Below, one piece after another: positions 37,339-45,715 of a stretch of 64,000 nt of DNA (positions are counted from its first letter, which is position 1; every line of letters starts with the position of its first letter). The stretch lies in NCBI RefSeq assembly GCF_000429425.1, contig NZ_AUBV01000009.1, positions 186,001 through 250,000 of the forward strand, written 5' to 3'. The notes beneath the pieces were generated by a model, which was given only the letters and a program-made list of their open reading frames with translations, had not been told where the DNA came from and did not search any database. The DNA is from Algoriphagus mannitolivorans DSM 15301. GTDB lineage: Bacteria > Bacteroidota > Bacteroidia > Cytophagales > Cyclobacteriaceae. Made by a program: the position numbers and the translations under genes.

Positions 37339-38498
37339 ACAGGCATTTCCGAAATATCCCTTGGTTTGAGCTGCTTTTGGGTGGGATGATTTCCTTTACA
37401 CTCTATTTCCTGATCAAGTACATCCCTTATGGAGTGGATATCAAAGTCCATAATTTTTACCTCGTGGAATACTTGGAAAAGGGCCATTTTCCAATTCCTC
37501 CGGGATATTATGCGATGATCTATTTCGTGGATCTGCTGCTAAGGATTAAGTATCCTTTTGTACTGAGTTCTATCTTGGTCCTGACTTTATTTTTGGTCTG
37601 GAAGTTTAGGATCTTAAGGAACTGGATTTCCTCTACTCCGGGTTTGTCCTACAAATACTCCTATTTACTTACCTTTGGCTTGATGTTTTTTGGACCTTTG
37701 GTGGCTCCTTGGGTGGAAACAGATTTATGGTATTTAGGAAAATTCACTCCTACCATCTGGCATAACTCCACCCTGATCGCATCCTTGCCTTTTTCGCTTC
37801 TCCTTTTTCATGAGACTTTGAAATGGTGGCAAAATGAGACCCCCGCATCTTTTGGGAAAATGATCCTTTTTGGGGTTTTCATTCTTTTGATCAAACCCAG
37901 TTTTCTATTTTGCTTTATTCCTCTTTTGCCACTTTTTACAGGGAAAATCAAAGGCATCCGATCTCGGGAATTCCTATTTTCCTTGGGGTATGCGGTTTTG
38001 TTTCTGGGAGGAATTGGACTCGAAAAGCATCTTATTTATGCCTGGGATCCCATGATCGTAGAGGAATACGCCATTGCTGAGCAGCCTCAGATTCAAATTC
38101 GTCCGTTCAAAATTTGGCTTCACTATTCCTTCGAGCCTATTTGGGACTTTATCTCCAGCTTTTTACTCAGCATTTCTTTCTTTATCCTTTGGGGGAAAAG
38201 ACCTTTTTCAAAACCAGCCTTCTCTTTCTCTTTTGCCTTATTGGTCCTTTCCATGCTTATCTTTTGGACCTTTGCAGAGTCAGGTTTTCGGGAATGGCAT
38301 GCCAACTTCTACTGGCAGATTCCGATTGCACTTTTGCTTCATATTTGGGCGATGCTGGATTTTGTGTTGGATTTTCAGAGGAAAAAAGGAAGTGTCATCC
38401 ATTGGAAAACCAAGCTCTTTTTGTTGCTCTTCGGAATCCATGTGCTCTTTGGCCTCGCTTATTGGGGGAGAATCTTTGTGGAGCGAATTATCAGCTGA
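37335..38498 (+). CDS. GT-C-like polytopic membrane protein
   Basis: 387 residues, nine or ten hydrophobic segments. The first outer loop carries one Asp (IPYGVDIKVHNFY) and a PPGYYAMIYF stretch in place of the DE pair of its neighbours, so it may be a diverged member or a non-catalytic partner. It lacks the long soluble C-terminus seen in the two upstream proteins. It overlaps the previous gene by ATGA, and its last 40 bp overlap the convergent gene at 38459. Confidence 0.55.
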   Translation: MNRHFRNIPWFELLLGGMISFTLYFLIKYIPYGVDIKVHNFYLVEYLEKGHFPIPPGYYAMIYFVDLLLRIKYPFVLSSILVLTLFLVWKFRILRNWISSTPGLSYKYSYLLTFGLMFFGPLVAPWVETDLWYLGKFTPTIWHNSTLIASLPFSLLLFHETLKWWQNETPASFGKMILFGVFILLIKPSFLFCFIPLLPLFTGKIKGIRSREFLFSLGYAVLFLGGIGLEKHLIYAWDPMIVEEYAIAEQPQIQIRPFKIWLHYSFEPIWDFISSFLLSISFFILWGKRPFSKPAFSFSFALLVLSMLIFWTFAESGFREWHANFYWQIPIALLLHIWAMLDFVLDFQRKKGSVIHWKTKLFLLLFGIHVLFGLAYWGRIFVERIIS

Positions 38499-39859
38499 TT
38501 TTCTTCCGCTTCTAAAAAATAATCCGGCTTAGCTTCCTCCATTTCATAAAAGGGGAGGGTGTAGCGAATCAACTTCCCGTCTTGATTTTTGACAGGCAGA
38601 TCCCTTAGATCATATTCTTTTATCAGAATGGTGTCCAATCGAATCAAAGAGGGATCAAGTCTTTCCATTTTCTGAACAATTTCCTGACCAATAGGCAGCG
38701 GGGAGTATTCGTTTCTGAGTTTGAGGACTTTTTGTTGAAAAGGAATCATCAATGCCAAACTAGTCAGGGAGCACAGCACCAGAATCAGGCTCTCTGTCCG
38801 GAATTTCAGCTCATGAATCAAGGCTAAGCTCAGGAAAATCCCAGCAGGACTCAACATCCTCCAATCTGTCCAGCGGTAGGTTTTATACAAAACAATGGCA
38901 AAAACCAGATGAATCAGAAACTGGAGCAGACCCAGCTTCAGCAATGGGGATTTTTTAAAAAAGGCGATCCCCAAAAGGAGCGTAACCAAAATCCAGATCT
39001 TCCAAGCCCAATAAAACATGCCCTCTGAGTAAGTGGCAAGGAAGTAAATGTTCCTTTTGGTATTGAAGCTGATTTCCTTCCAGATCAATCCCCAATTCCC
39101 TTCCGAGAACTGATGTAAGGATTCAGAAAAAACGTTGGGCGTTTGTTCGTGAAAATAGGCTGGATAAATCAGCATCCCGAATAGTCCCATGCCCAGCAAT
39201 CCCAGTCCAAGGATTTTTCTTTTGGGAAAAAGTACCAGCGCCAGCGCAAAGAACATAAATAGCCAAGTACTTCTGATCCAGGAAAAAACCAAAATCATAA
39301 GAATGATTCGTATAAGATCGGCTTTGGAGGGATTGACCTGAACTTTGCGGAGTCCCAAAAAGAGAAAGATGGCAATGCCGGCCTGAACCAATTCAGGCAA
39401 TAGGCTTTGTCCATAAAAGAGAACATAGGGACTTCCGGTCAATAAAATTCCCTGGAGAAGCTTGATTTCAAATTTTTCATTTTGAAAAAATATCAACATT
39501 AAGCCAATCCCGAATATCAGGTAATTAATGGTCACGATGTGCCTTCCGGACCAAGATCCACTCCAGTTGAGCAAACCATATAAAATAGGATAGGAGGGGC
39601 CATGGGCATCAAAACCACCGATTTGGGAACCTTCACCCGAATAAGTAAAAGAAGCCTGAAGGTTACCGGTCTGTTGGAAGGACTTTGCATTCTGGAGGTA
39701 GAAATATTCGTCCCCATAGTAAGGACCAAAATCCCTTTTTAGCTGCCGAATCTGGCCAAATTGATAGGCTAAAAGAGACAAAAACGCCAATAAAGGCAAC
39801 CACCGCTTTATTCGATTGGGGTGAATCAGGAATTTGATAAAACTGGGCAATAGCGACAT
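38459..39859 (-). CDS. GT-C-like polytopic membrane protein
   Basis: 466 residues with about ten helices; after helix 1 comes DFGPYYGDEYFYLQNAKSF, whose Gly-Asp-Glu matches GT-C active sites, and a soluble C-terminal tail (about 390-466). Convergent with the preceding operon with a 40-bp 3' overlap, so transcription must end within or past the neighbour; no terminator is visible. Its 5' end faces the repeat-rich region, where no clear promoter can be seen. Confidence 0.6.
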   Translation of the reverse strand: MSLLPSFIKFLIHPNRIKRWLPLLAFLSLLAYQFGQIRQLKRDFGPYYGDEYFYLQNAKSFQQTGNLQASFTYSGEGSQIGGFDAHGPSYPILYGLLNWSGSWSGRHIVTINYLIFGIGLMLIFFQNEKFEIKLLQGILLTGSPYVLFYGQSLLPELVQAGIAIFLFLGLRKVQVNPSKADLIRIILMILVFSWIRSTWLFMFFALALVLFPKRKILGLGLLGMGLFGMLIYPAYFHEQTPNVFSESLHQFSEGNWGLIWKEISFNTKRNIYFLATYSEGMFYWAWKIWILVTLLLGIAFFKKSPLLKLGLLQFLIHLVFAIVLYKTYRWTDWRMLSPAGIFLSLALIHELKFRTESLILVLCSLTSLALMIPFQQKVLKLRNEYSPLPIGQEIVQKMERLDPSLIRLDTILIKEYDLRDLPVKNQDGKLIRYTLPFYEMEEAKPDYFLEAEENQLIIRSTKILPQ

Positions 39860-39879
39860 CGAACCTATTTCTAAAATGA

Positions 39880-40640
39880 ATATAGGAAAAACATGGAACC
39901 ATTGACGAATTGGGATTTACGACGTAGTTCTTCGCCATTGAGCTGCAGGACAACTCAATCGCAAATGGCAAAAGGCAAATAGCAAATAGCAAAGGGCAAT
40001 AACCGACATCCGACATCCGACAACTGACAACCATTTACGATATACGACTTACGATTTACGAGGTGGTTACACGCTATTGAGCTTCTGGACAAGCCAATTC
40101 CAAGATGCAAAAGACAAAAGGCAAAAGGCAAATAGCAAATAGCAAATGGCAAAAGGCAATAACCAATAACTCACAACACACATCGGTCATCGGAAATCGG
40201 ACATCGGACAACTAGCATCCCACAACCGACAACCATTTACGATTTACGACTTACGATTTACGAGGTGGTTATACGCTATTGAGCTTCTGGAAAACCCACA
40301 ACCGACAACCCATAACCGACAACCCATAACCGACAACTGACATCGGACATCGGACATCGGACAACTGACATCTCACATCCGACACCCCACACCCCACATC
40401 CCCACATCCCAAAAAAATCTCCAAGTCTTGCAAAAATCCCAAACCTGTTTTACTTTGTATCGAGTAATTTTTTTACTCAGTTCGCTAGTTCCTGATGGGA
40501 GTGAAAGGGCGAAGCTTTGGAAACGGAAGTTTAAAGTTTAAAATGAAAAGTTTAAAGTTTTAGGATTTCGACTTAAATCTGTATCCAAAAAATGTGATTT
40601 AAATTTTGTAATTAGTTATTTTACAATAAGTTAATTAATA
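39880..40640. repeat. Composite short-word repeat zone 1
   Basis: About 760 bp of non-coding mosaic. Words: TTTACGACTTACGATTTACGAGG-TGG(TT)A-ACGCTATTGAGCTTCTGGACAA (copies near 39915, 40034 and 40234), GGCAAATAGCAAATAGC (near 39960 and 40115), CCGACAACC/CATCGGACATC, AACCAATAAC, and AAGTTTAAAGTTT near 40530. A small GAGTAA-T7-ACTC stem near 40460 is followed by the leader of the S23 gene. No ORF here looks real. Confidence 0.85.
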
Positions 40641-40659
40641 GATTTTTAAATCAATTTTT

Positions 40660-41010
40660 ATGGAAAATCCAATTCAATCCCGAGCTTTTCATTTTGCTGA
40701 AACTATTCTCGACGCGTACTTCGATTTGAGAGAAAAAGGACATTATAGGCTTGCTGACCAGTTGGTTGGAGCAGGGACTTCTATCGGAGCCAATATCGAA
40801 GAGGCTCAAGCCGCACATTCAAAATTGGACTTCATTTCAAAAATGACTATAGCCAATAAGGAGGCCAGAGAAACAAGGTACTGGTTAAGGTTATTTGATC
40901 GTAAAAAGCTCCTTCAGGAGTTCGAAGGGATAAATTTTCTAAAAAAAGAGATCGAGGAAATTATTCTGATTCTCAACTCGATTATCAAAAAGTCTCGGCA
41001 AAACCTGTAA
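40660..41010 (+). CDS. Four helix bundle protein (S23/TIGR02436 family)
   Basis: 116 residues, all-helical, with the family signature: HYRLADQLVGAGTSIGANIEEAQ, SKLDFISKMTIANKEARET and YWLRLFD. Proteins of this type are encoded in 23S rRNA intervening sequences of some bacteria and as free-standing genes in Bacteroidota; their function is not established. No rRNA lies near, so it is a free-standing copy. It is isolated between two repeat zones. Its stop (CCTGTAACTAATC) is close to repeat-like sequence. Confidence 0.88.
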   Translation: MENPIQSRAFHFAETILDAYFDLREKGHYRLADQLVGAGTSIGANIEEAQAAHSKLDFISKMTIANKEARETRYWLRLFDRKKLLQEFEGINFLKKEIEEIILILNSIIKKSRQNL

Positions 41011-41035
41011 CTAATCTCCAAGACACAACCTTACC

Positions 41036-41109
41036 CTTTAAACTCTAAACTCTTCCCTTTAAACTTTAAACTCTTCACTTTAAACTCTAAACTCTTCCCT
41101 TTAAACTTT
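41036..41109. repeat. TTTAAACTCTTCCC tandem word array
   Basis: About 74 bp made of five TTTAAACT(C/T)-type words separated by TAAACTCTTCCCT/CAC. It lies between the S23 gene and the winged-helix gene and runs up to the latter's TTG start. Confidence 0.85.
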
Positions 41110-41110
41110 T

Positions 41111-41617
41111 TTGCTAGACTCAATAGTGACTTCTAAAACCCGAATCAAACTTCTTCTGAAGTTTTTTTCACACCAAAATTCAGGATACTTGCGCTCTTTG
41201 GCCAAGGATTTTGATGAGTCCACCAACTCAGTTAGGGTAGAGCTTAATCGGCTCACGGATGCCGGACTTTTGCTGCAGGAGGATGAAGGAAAAACCAAAA
41301 TCTACCGGGCTAATGACCAACATCCCTTTTTCTCCGAAATCCGGGCTATGGTCAGTAAGTTTTTGGGTTTGGACGAACTCATGGAACGAATTGTCAAGCG
41401 GATGGGTGAGGTGGAGAAAGCCTATATCGTAGGAGATTATGCCAAAGGTATTGATTCCGGTACCGTGGAAATGATCCTCATCGGCAAAAACCTGGACACC
41501 AATTACCTGGAATTTATCCGGGAAAAGACCTTCGAAAAAGTAAAGCGAAAAGTAAACGTGAGCATTTTCGAAGAAGAGCCCGAAAGCATTTCCGGAATCT
41601 TGGTTTTTGGAAAATAG
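41111..41617 (+). CDS. Winged-helix protein with degenerate nucleotidyltransferase-like domain
   Basis: 168 residues. Residues about 1-75 form an ArsR/MarR-like winged helix (TKTSRIKLLLKFF-type helix, then SVRVELNRLTDAGLLLQEDEGK recognition wing). The rest resembles a MNT-type nucleotidyltransferase (YIVGDYAKGID), but the usual 'SDxDL' metal site reads TVEMILIGKNLD, so it is probably inactive. Start is the TTG at 41111 directly after a repeat array; other starts are possible. A regulator role, perhaps for nearby surface genes, is a guess from the fold. Confidence 0.6.
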   Translation: MLDSIVTSKTRIKLLLKFFSHQNSGYLRSLAKDFDESTNSVRVELNRLTDAGLLLQEDEGKTKIYRANDQHPFFSEIRAMVSKFLGLDELMERIVKRMGEVEKAYIVGDYAKGIDSGTVEMILIGKNLDTNYLEFIREKTFEKVKRKVNVSIFEEEPESISGILVFGK

Positions 41618-41624
41618 ATGGTAG

Positions 41625-41992
41625 AAGCGGGAAGACGGGAGTGGGAAGACTGAAGCTGGAAGAAGGGAGCGGGAAGTGGGAAGCCAGAAGTAATTCGTTA
41701 AATCTCAAAAATTTACGAATTACAAGTAGTTATTCGCTAAGAAGCATCTTGACAAAAAATAACCAATAACCCTCAACCGAAAACCGACAACCATTTACGA
41801 TTTACGACTTACGATTTACGAGGCGGTTATAACCTATTAGGCATCTTGACAAAAATTAACCAATAACTAATAACCCTCAACCGACAACCGACATCGGACA
41901 TCCGACAACCTTTTTAAACTTTTCACACTCTAAACTTTAAACTCATAAACTCCCCGCATTACAAAGTCATTGAACCAAGTTCCGGATGGAAA
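41625..41992. repeat. Composite short-word repeat zone 2
   Basis: Begins with a distinct GGGAAGACGGGAGTGGGAAG-type purine array (41625-41690). Two TTTACGA...CTATTAGGCATCTTGAC units follow (near 41712 and 41793), then CCGACAACCGACATC and TTTAAACTTTAAACTC words that end at about 41950, 40 bp before the ATG of the wzm gene. Confidence 0.85.
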
Positions 41993-42769
41993 ATGGTGGA
42001 TTTCAAGGAGATCTGGAGATATAAGGACCTCCTGTATTTTTTGACTCTAAGAGGAATCAAAGCCCGATATGCCCAGTCGGTTTTGGGTGTGGCTTGGGCT
42101 ATCATCCAGCCTCTATTCACCACTTTGGTTTTCACTTTGGTTTTCGGTGGTTTGGCAAAGGTGGATTCTGATGGGATGCCCTATGTGCTTTTCTCCTATT
42201 TGGCCCTTTGGCCCTGGAATTACTTCAGCGGTACTCTTACAGAGTCGGCCAACTCCCTGATTCAGAATGCCAACATGATTACCAAGGTGTACTTCCCAAG
42301 GATGGTTCTTCCGCTTTCAGCAATACTTTCCAAACTCCTCGACTTTACCATTGCCTTTGTGGTGGTGATTTTCATGCTGATCTATTTTGGTCAAATGCCG
42401 GGTTGGGGCGTTCTGTTTTTGCCCTTGTTGATTATTCAGTTGCTGATGTGCAGCTTGGGAATCGGGATGTTTCTCTCCGCCTTGGCCGTCAAATACCGGG
42501 ATGTAAAGCATGCCTTGACCTTTGTCGTGCAATTGCTGCTCTATGCAGCTCCGGTGGTTTATAGCACCTCCGCTGTGCCGGATCAATACCTGAAGTTTTA
42601 CATTCTCAATCCCATGGTAGGAGTCATCGAAGGCTTTAGAGCCGCCTTCCTTAATCGCCCCATGCCTTGGGAGTGGATTTGGCCAGGAAGTATCGTGGCA
42701 CTGATCTTCTTTGTATTTGGGATGTTTTATTTTCGAAGAATGGAACGAATCTTCGCCGACGTCGCATAG
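41993..42769 (+). CDS. wzm: ABC transporter permease for polysaccharide export (Wzm-like)
   Basis: Inner-membrane half of an ABC exporter that moves finished O-polysaccharide across the inner membrane. Six helices; RYKDLLYFLTLRGIKARYAQ at the N-terminus and GVAWAIIQPLFTTLVFTLVF are classic Wzm signatures; C-terminus FGMFYFRRMERIFADVA. The ATG at 41993 is the only ordinary start, but the frame is open upstream and encodes KVIEPSSGWK just before it, which looks like a genuine N-terminus of the family. The original start codon may have been lost to the repeat directly upstream. Its likely ATPase partner (Wzt) is 9.4 kb away. Confidence 0.88.
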   Translation: MVDFKEIWRYKDLLYFLTLRGIKARYAQSVLGVAWAIIQPLFTTLVFTLVFGGLAKVDSDGMPYVLFSYLALWPWNYFSGTLTESANSLIQNANMITKVYFPRMVLPLSAILSKLLDFTIAFVVVIFMLIYFGQMPGWGVLFLPLLIIQLLMCSLGIGMFLSALAVKYRDVKHALTFVVQLLLYAAPVVYSTSAVPDQYLKFYILNPMVGVIEGFRAAFLNRPMPWEWIWPGSIVALIFFVFGMFYFRRMERIFADVA

Positions 42770-42788
42770 CCTCTTTTACCCCTCCCGG

Positions 42789-42928
42789 CCTCCCCTTAAG
42801 GGGAGGAGATTGGTCTAGAACTCCAAATATTAATCTTCATTCAATTGAAGACGAATGAATGAGAGCAAAAAGTTTGAGTTAGAATATTTATTTTCTTGGA
42901 AACGAGTTTAAAGCCCCCCTTAAGGGGG
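42789..42928. repeat. Two REP-like palindromes (CCTCCCCTTAAGGGGAGG, CCCCCTTAAGGGGG)
   Basis: Perfect palindromes at 42789-42806 and 42915-42928 in the gap between wzm and the DUF559 gene; a relative, CCCTCCTGAAGGAGGG, lies downstream at 43512. Such palindromes are widespread in Bacteroidota genomes. The bases between them show no coding potential. Confidence 0.85.
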
Positions 42929-42948
42929 ATTTAGGGGGTTAAAAGTAA

Positions 42949-43359
42949 ATGTCCTACGCTGAAAACCTCTTTTTCGGAGCCTCTCCAGAAATCCATAAAA
43001 GAGCAAGGGAATTAAGAAAGCAAATGACTCCAGCAGAGAAGGCTCTTTGGAATATACTTAGGAATAAAGCTTTTTCTGGACTTAAGTTCCGGAGACAGCA
43101 TCCGATCAAAAGGTATATAGTTGATTTTTATTGCCATGAGCAAAAACTTGTCATAGAGCTTGACGGAAGCATTCATGATGAGTTTAACCAGTCAGAGTAT
43201 GACAAAGGTAGAACCACTGAATTGGAAGAACTCGGTTTAAAGGTGATTCGATTTAGGAATGAAGAGGTATTTGATGGGATTGATGATGTTTTGAAGATGA
43301 TTTCTCAATACTTATCACCAAGTGACTTTACTAAAAGTGAAGAAAATCATTCCAGTTAA
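42949..43359 (+). CDS. DUF559 family nuclease-like protein
   Basis: 136 residues with all DUF559 features: MTPAEKALWNILRNKAFSGL, LKFRRQHPIKRYIVDFYC, KLVIELDGSIHDEFNQSEYD and GLKVIRFRNEEVF. The VDF and ELDG acidic positions match the VSR/PD-(D/E)xK-like endonuclease core. Biological role not established for the family. It begins 20 bp after a REP-like palindrome and is bracketed by another downstream, which is unusual for a normal operon gene. Confidence 0.88.
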   Translation: MSYAENLFFGASPEIHKRARELRKQMTPAEKALWNILRNKAFSGLKFRRQHPIKRYIVDFYCHEQKLVIELDGSIHDEFNQSEYDKGRTTELEELGLKVIRFRNEEVFDGIDDVLKMISQYLSPSDFTKSEENHSS

Positions 43360-43647
43360 CTGCCAGAATTCAATGTACATGGGACATAGGTCCCCCTCAA
43401 GTGAATTTTCAGAGATTCAAGTCTTGGGAATGGATTTGGACCAAAAGTAAAGTGAAATAGGTTCTCTTTGTATAAACGCATTTTACCGATATCACTTAAC
43501 CTCCCCCAGCCCCTCCTGAAGGAGGGAAGTTAGTCCCAACAGAGAATAAAAGTAGAGTTCAAACCAATAACAACTATAAACTTTAAACTCAAAACTTTAA
43601 ACTTCAATTTCATTCCTAATTCTTAATTCCTCATTTAAAACTCTCAA
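43360..43647. repeat. Composite repeat zone 3 with REP-like palindrome
   Basis: 288 bp without a gene. It holds CCCTCCTGAAGGAGGG (43512-43527) and, near 43575-43610, the TTTAAACTC/AAACTTTAAACTTC words. Immediately before the next start lies an AT-rich TTCATTCCTAATTCTTAATTCCTC stretch, the words again running up to the gene. Confidence 0.75.
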
Positions 43648-44604
43648 GTGCACCTCTCCATCATTTCTCCTGTTTACCGCGCTGAAAAGGTTCTCGACCA
43701 ACTCGTCGAAAGAATCAAAGCTGCTGTAAGTCCCTTGACTTCGGAGTTTGAGATTGTGTTGGTGGATGACTATAGCCCGGATGCTTCTTGGGAGAAAATC
43801 GAACAACTCGTTCAAATTCACCCTGAGCTCAAGGGAATTAAACTTTCCAGAAATTTTGGACAGCACTATGCCATTACCGCTGGATTGGATGCTGCCCAAG
43901 GGGAATGGGTAGTGGTGATGGATTGTGATCTCCAGGACAGACCGGAAGAGATTCCAGCTTTATACCAAAAAGCTCTAGAAGGCTACGATGTGGTTCTGGC
44001 CAAAAGAGCAGACAGAAAGGATAGTTTATTGAAGCGAATGTCATCCAAGTTATTTTATCGCACTTTAGCCTGGCTGACCGGATCCGAGCAAGATGAGACT
44101 ATTGCAAATTTTGGGATCTATCATCAAAAAGTTATCCGAGAAATTACGCAACTCCGGGAAAGTATCCGGTATTTTCCAACGATGGTGCGTTGGGTAGGAT
44201 TTAGACAAACTGCCATAGAAGTAGATCATGCAGGCAATCAGGAAAGAGAAAGTAGCTATAATTTCAAAAAACTATTTAATCTGGCACTGGATATCATCTT
44301 GGCCTACAGTGATAAGCCTATTAGGTTGACCATCAAATTAGGTTTGGTAGTTGCTTTCACCGGCTTTTTGTTTGCACTTATCACCCTGATCAATTATATC
44401 CAGGGAGAAATTATTGTAGCAGGATACGCCAGTTTGATCATTTCCCTTTGGCTATTAGCTGGAATCGTTTTAATTACCTTGGGCGTAGTGGGATTATATG
44501 TCGGGAAGACCTTTGAAGGAGTTAAAAATCGCCCTATTTATATCGTCGAACAAAAAATTGGAGGAATTGGCTTGGTTGCAGAAAAAAAAATAACACATGG
44601 GTAA
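43648..44604 (+). CDS. Polyprenyl-phosphate glycosyltransferase (GT2, DPM/ArnC/GtrB-like)
   Basis: Transfers a sugar from a nucleotide to undecaprenyl phosphate, supplying periplasmic GT-C enzymes. N-terminal GT2 domain: LSIISPVYRAEKVLDQL, IVLVDDYSPDASW, LSRNFGQHYAITAGLDAA, VVVMDCDLQDRPEEIP (DxD plus QD signature of DPM-like enzymes). Two C-terminal helices (about 232-256 and 265-290) anchor it. GTG start at 43648; the next ATG is far inside. Isolated between repeat zones. A plausible donor for the GT-C-like proteins at 34-40 kb, though that pairing is inference. Confidence 0.9.
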   Translation: MHLSIISPVYRAEKVLDQLVERIKAAVSPLTSEFEIVLVDDYSPDASWEKIEQLVQIHPELKGIKLSRNFGQHYAITAGLDAAQGEWVVVMDCDLQDRPEEIPALYQKALEGYDVVLAKRADRKDSLLKRMSSKLFYRTLAWLTGSEQDETIANFGIYHQKVIREITQLRESIRYFPTMVRWVGFRQTAIEVDHAGNQERESSYNFKKLFNLALDIILAYSDKPIRLTIKLGLVVAFTGFLFALITLINYIQGEIIVAGYASLIISLWLLAGIVLITLGVVGLYVGKTFEGVKNRPIYIVEQKIGGIGLVAEKKITHG

Positions 44605-45043
44605 CTGGAAACGCATTGTCATTTATGATTTACGAGGTTGTTAATATGCCATTGAGCTTCTGAACAACCCACAACTGCCAACTCTATTTAGGACGATACA
44701 AACCGACAACTGCCAACTGACAACCGACCACTGACAACCGACAACCGACAACCATTTACGAGTTATGATTTACGAATTACGAGGCTGTTTTATGTTATTG
44801 AGCTTCTGGACAACTCACAACAGATAACAGACAACTATTTACGAGTTACGATTTACGAATTACGAGGCTGTATTATGCTATTGAGCTTCTGGACAACTCA
44901 CAAAAGACAACCGACAACTATTTACGAGTTACGATCTACGAATTACGAGGTGGTCTCAGGTTATTGAGCTTCCGGACTTCCAACATCCGACATCCAACAT
45001 CCGACATCCCCCAACTTTAAACTTCTCTCTTTAAACTTTCAAC
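44605..45043. repeat. Composite short-word repeat zone 4
   Basis: 439 bp. Begins with a TTTATGATTTACGAGG...CCATTGAGCTTCTGAACAA unit, then ACTGCCAACTGACAACCGAC words, then three tandem 83-bp units (listed separately), then CATCCGACATCC words and TTTAAACTTCTCTC up to the TTG start at 45044. Confidence 0.85.
44748..44996 (+). repeat. Three tandem 83-bp units
   Basis: Units begin exactly 83 bp apart at 44748, 44831 and 44914, each starting ACAAC(C/T)ATTTACGAGTTA and containing ...AATTACGAGG(C/T)...TTATTGAGCTTC(T/C)GGAC. The first two are nearly identical; the third diverges after its 60th base. Confidence 0.85.
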
Positions 45044-45715
45044 TTGATTACCCCCCTTCCTTTCGACTCCGAACTTTTCGGATACCCTGTAGGGAAATAC
45101 CAGGTTTCTGAGAACTGGAATGAGAATGAGTTTCGATCCAAGGCTTTAGATTATCAGTTGGTGTACCTGTTCAGTGAAAAGGAACAGGAAATAAACTCAC
45201 CCGAAATTCTTCAAACAGACATCAAGGTAGTCTTTGAAAAAATTCTAGAGCCGGAGGAAAAGAGTACTGAATGGGAAATAGAGTACCAAGGACCCTTGAC
45301 AGATGAACTGATCTCATTGGCCTATGCCAGCGGGGAATATTCCAGATTTAAAATAGATCCCAGACTCAAGGCCGGAGAGTTTGAAAAGCTTTACCGTCTG
45401 TGGATCACCAAAGCCTGGAAAAAAGGGGAGGTCTTGGTTTCCGGTGAAATGGAAGGAATGGTCACCTATTCCGTGGAAAAAGAGCTGGCACAAATCGGGC
45501 TGATTGCAGTGAAGGATTCTTCCCGGGGAAAAGGCTTGGGCAAAGGCCTGGTGAATAATGCAGAAAGTTCGGCCCGAGAAAAAGGGGCAATTAAAATGCA
45601 CATCCCGACCCAAAAAACTAATCTCCCAGCGATGAACCTGTACCATAATATGGGCTACGAAATCGCTTCTCAGACGTTTGTGTACCACTATTGGAACCCG
45701 GATTTTAACAGTTAA
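45044..45715 (+). CDS. N-acetyltransferase, WecD/RffC-like (GNAT)
   Basis: 223 residues; GNAT domain in the C-terminal half: AQIGLIAVKDSSRGKGLGKGLVNNA holds the acetyl-CoA pyrophosphate loop (RGKGLGKG), followed by HIPTQKTNLPAMNLYHNMGY. The region YSRFKIDPRLKAGEFEKLYRLW resembles the N-terminal segment of RffC, which acetylates dTDP-4-amino-4,6-dideoxygalactose to dTDP-Fuc4NAc. Starts with TTG at the end of a repeat array. The adjacent WecE-like aminotransferase makes the RffC substrate, which supports the assignment. Confidence 0.72.
   Translation: MITPLPFDSELFGYPVGKYQVSENWNENEFRSKALDYQLVYLFSEKEQEINSPEILQTDIKVVFEKILEPEEKSTEWEIEYQGPLTDELISLAYASGEYSRFKIDPRLKAGEFEKLYRLWITKAWKKGEVLVSGEMEGMVTYSVEKELAQIGLIAVKDSSRGKGLGKGLVNNAESSAREKGAIKMHIPTQKTNLPAMNLYHNMGYEIASQTFVYHYWNPDFNS

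Noticed and set aside
39663..40152. Minus-strand ORFs with repetitive Cys/Leu/Pro/Phe sequence
   Set aside because: These are translations of the GGCAAATAGC words; they carry no protein-like composition and overlap non-coding repeats.
40660..41010. 23S rRNA intervening sequence
   Set aside because: The four-helix-bundle protein is of the family found there, but no rRNA sequence lies on either side.
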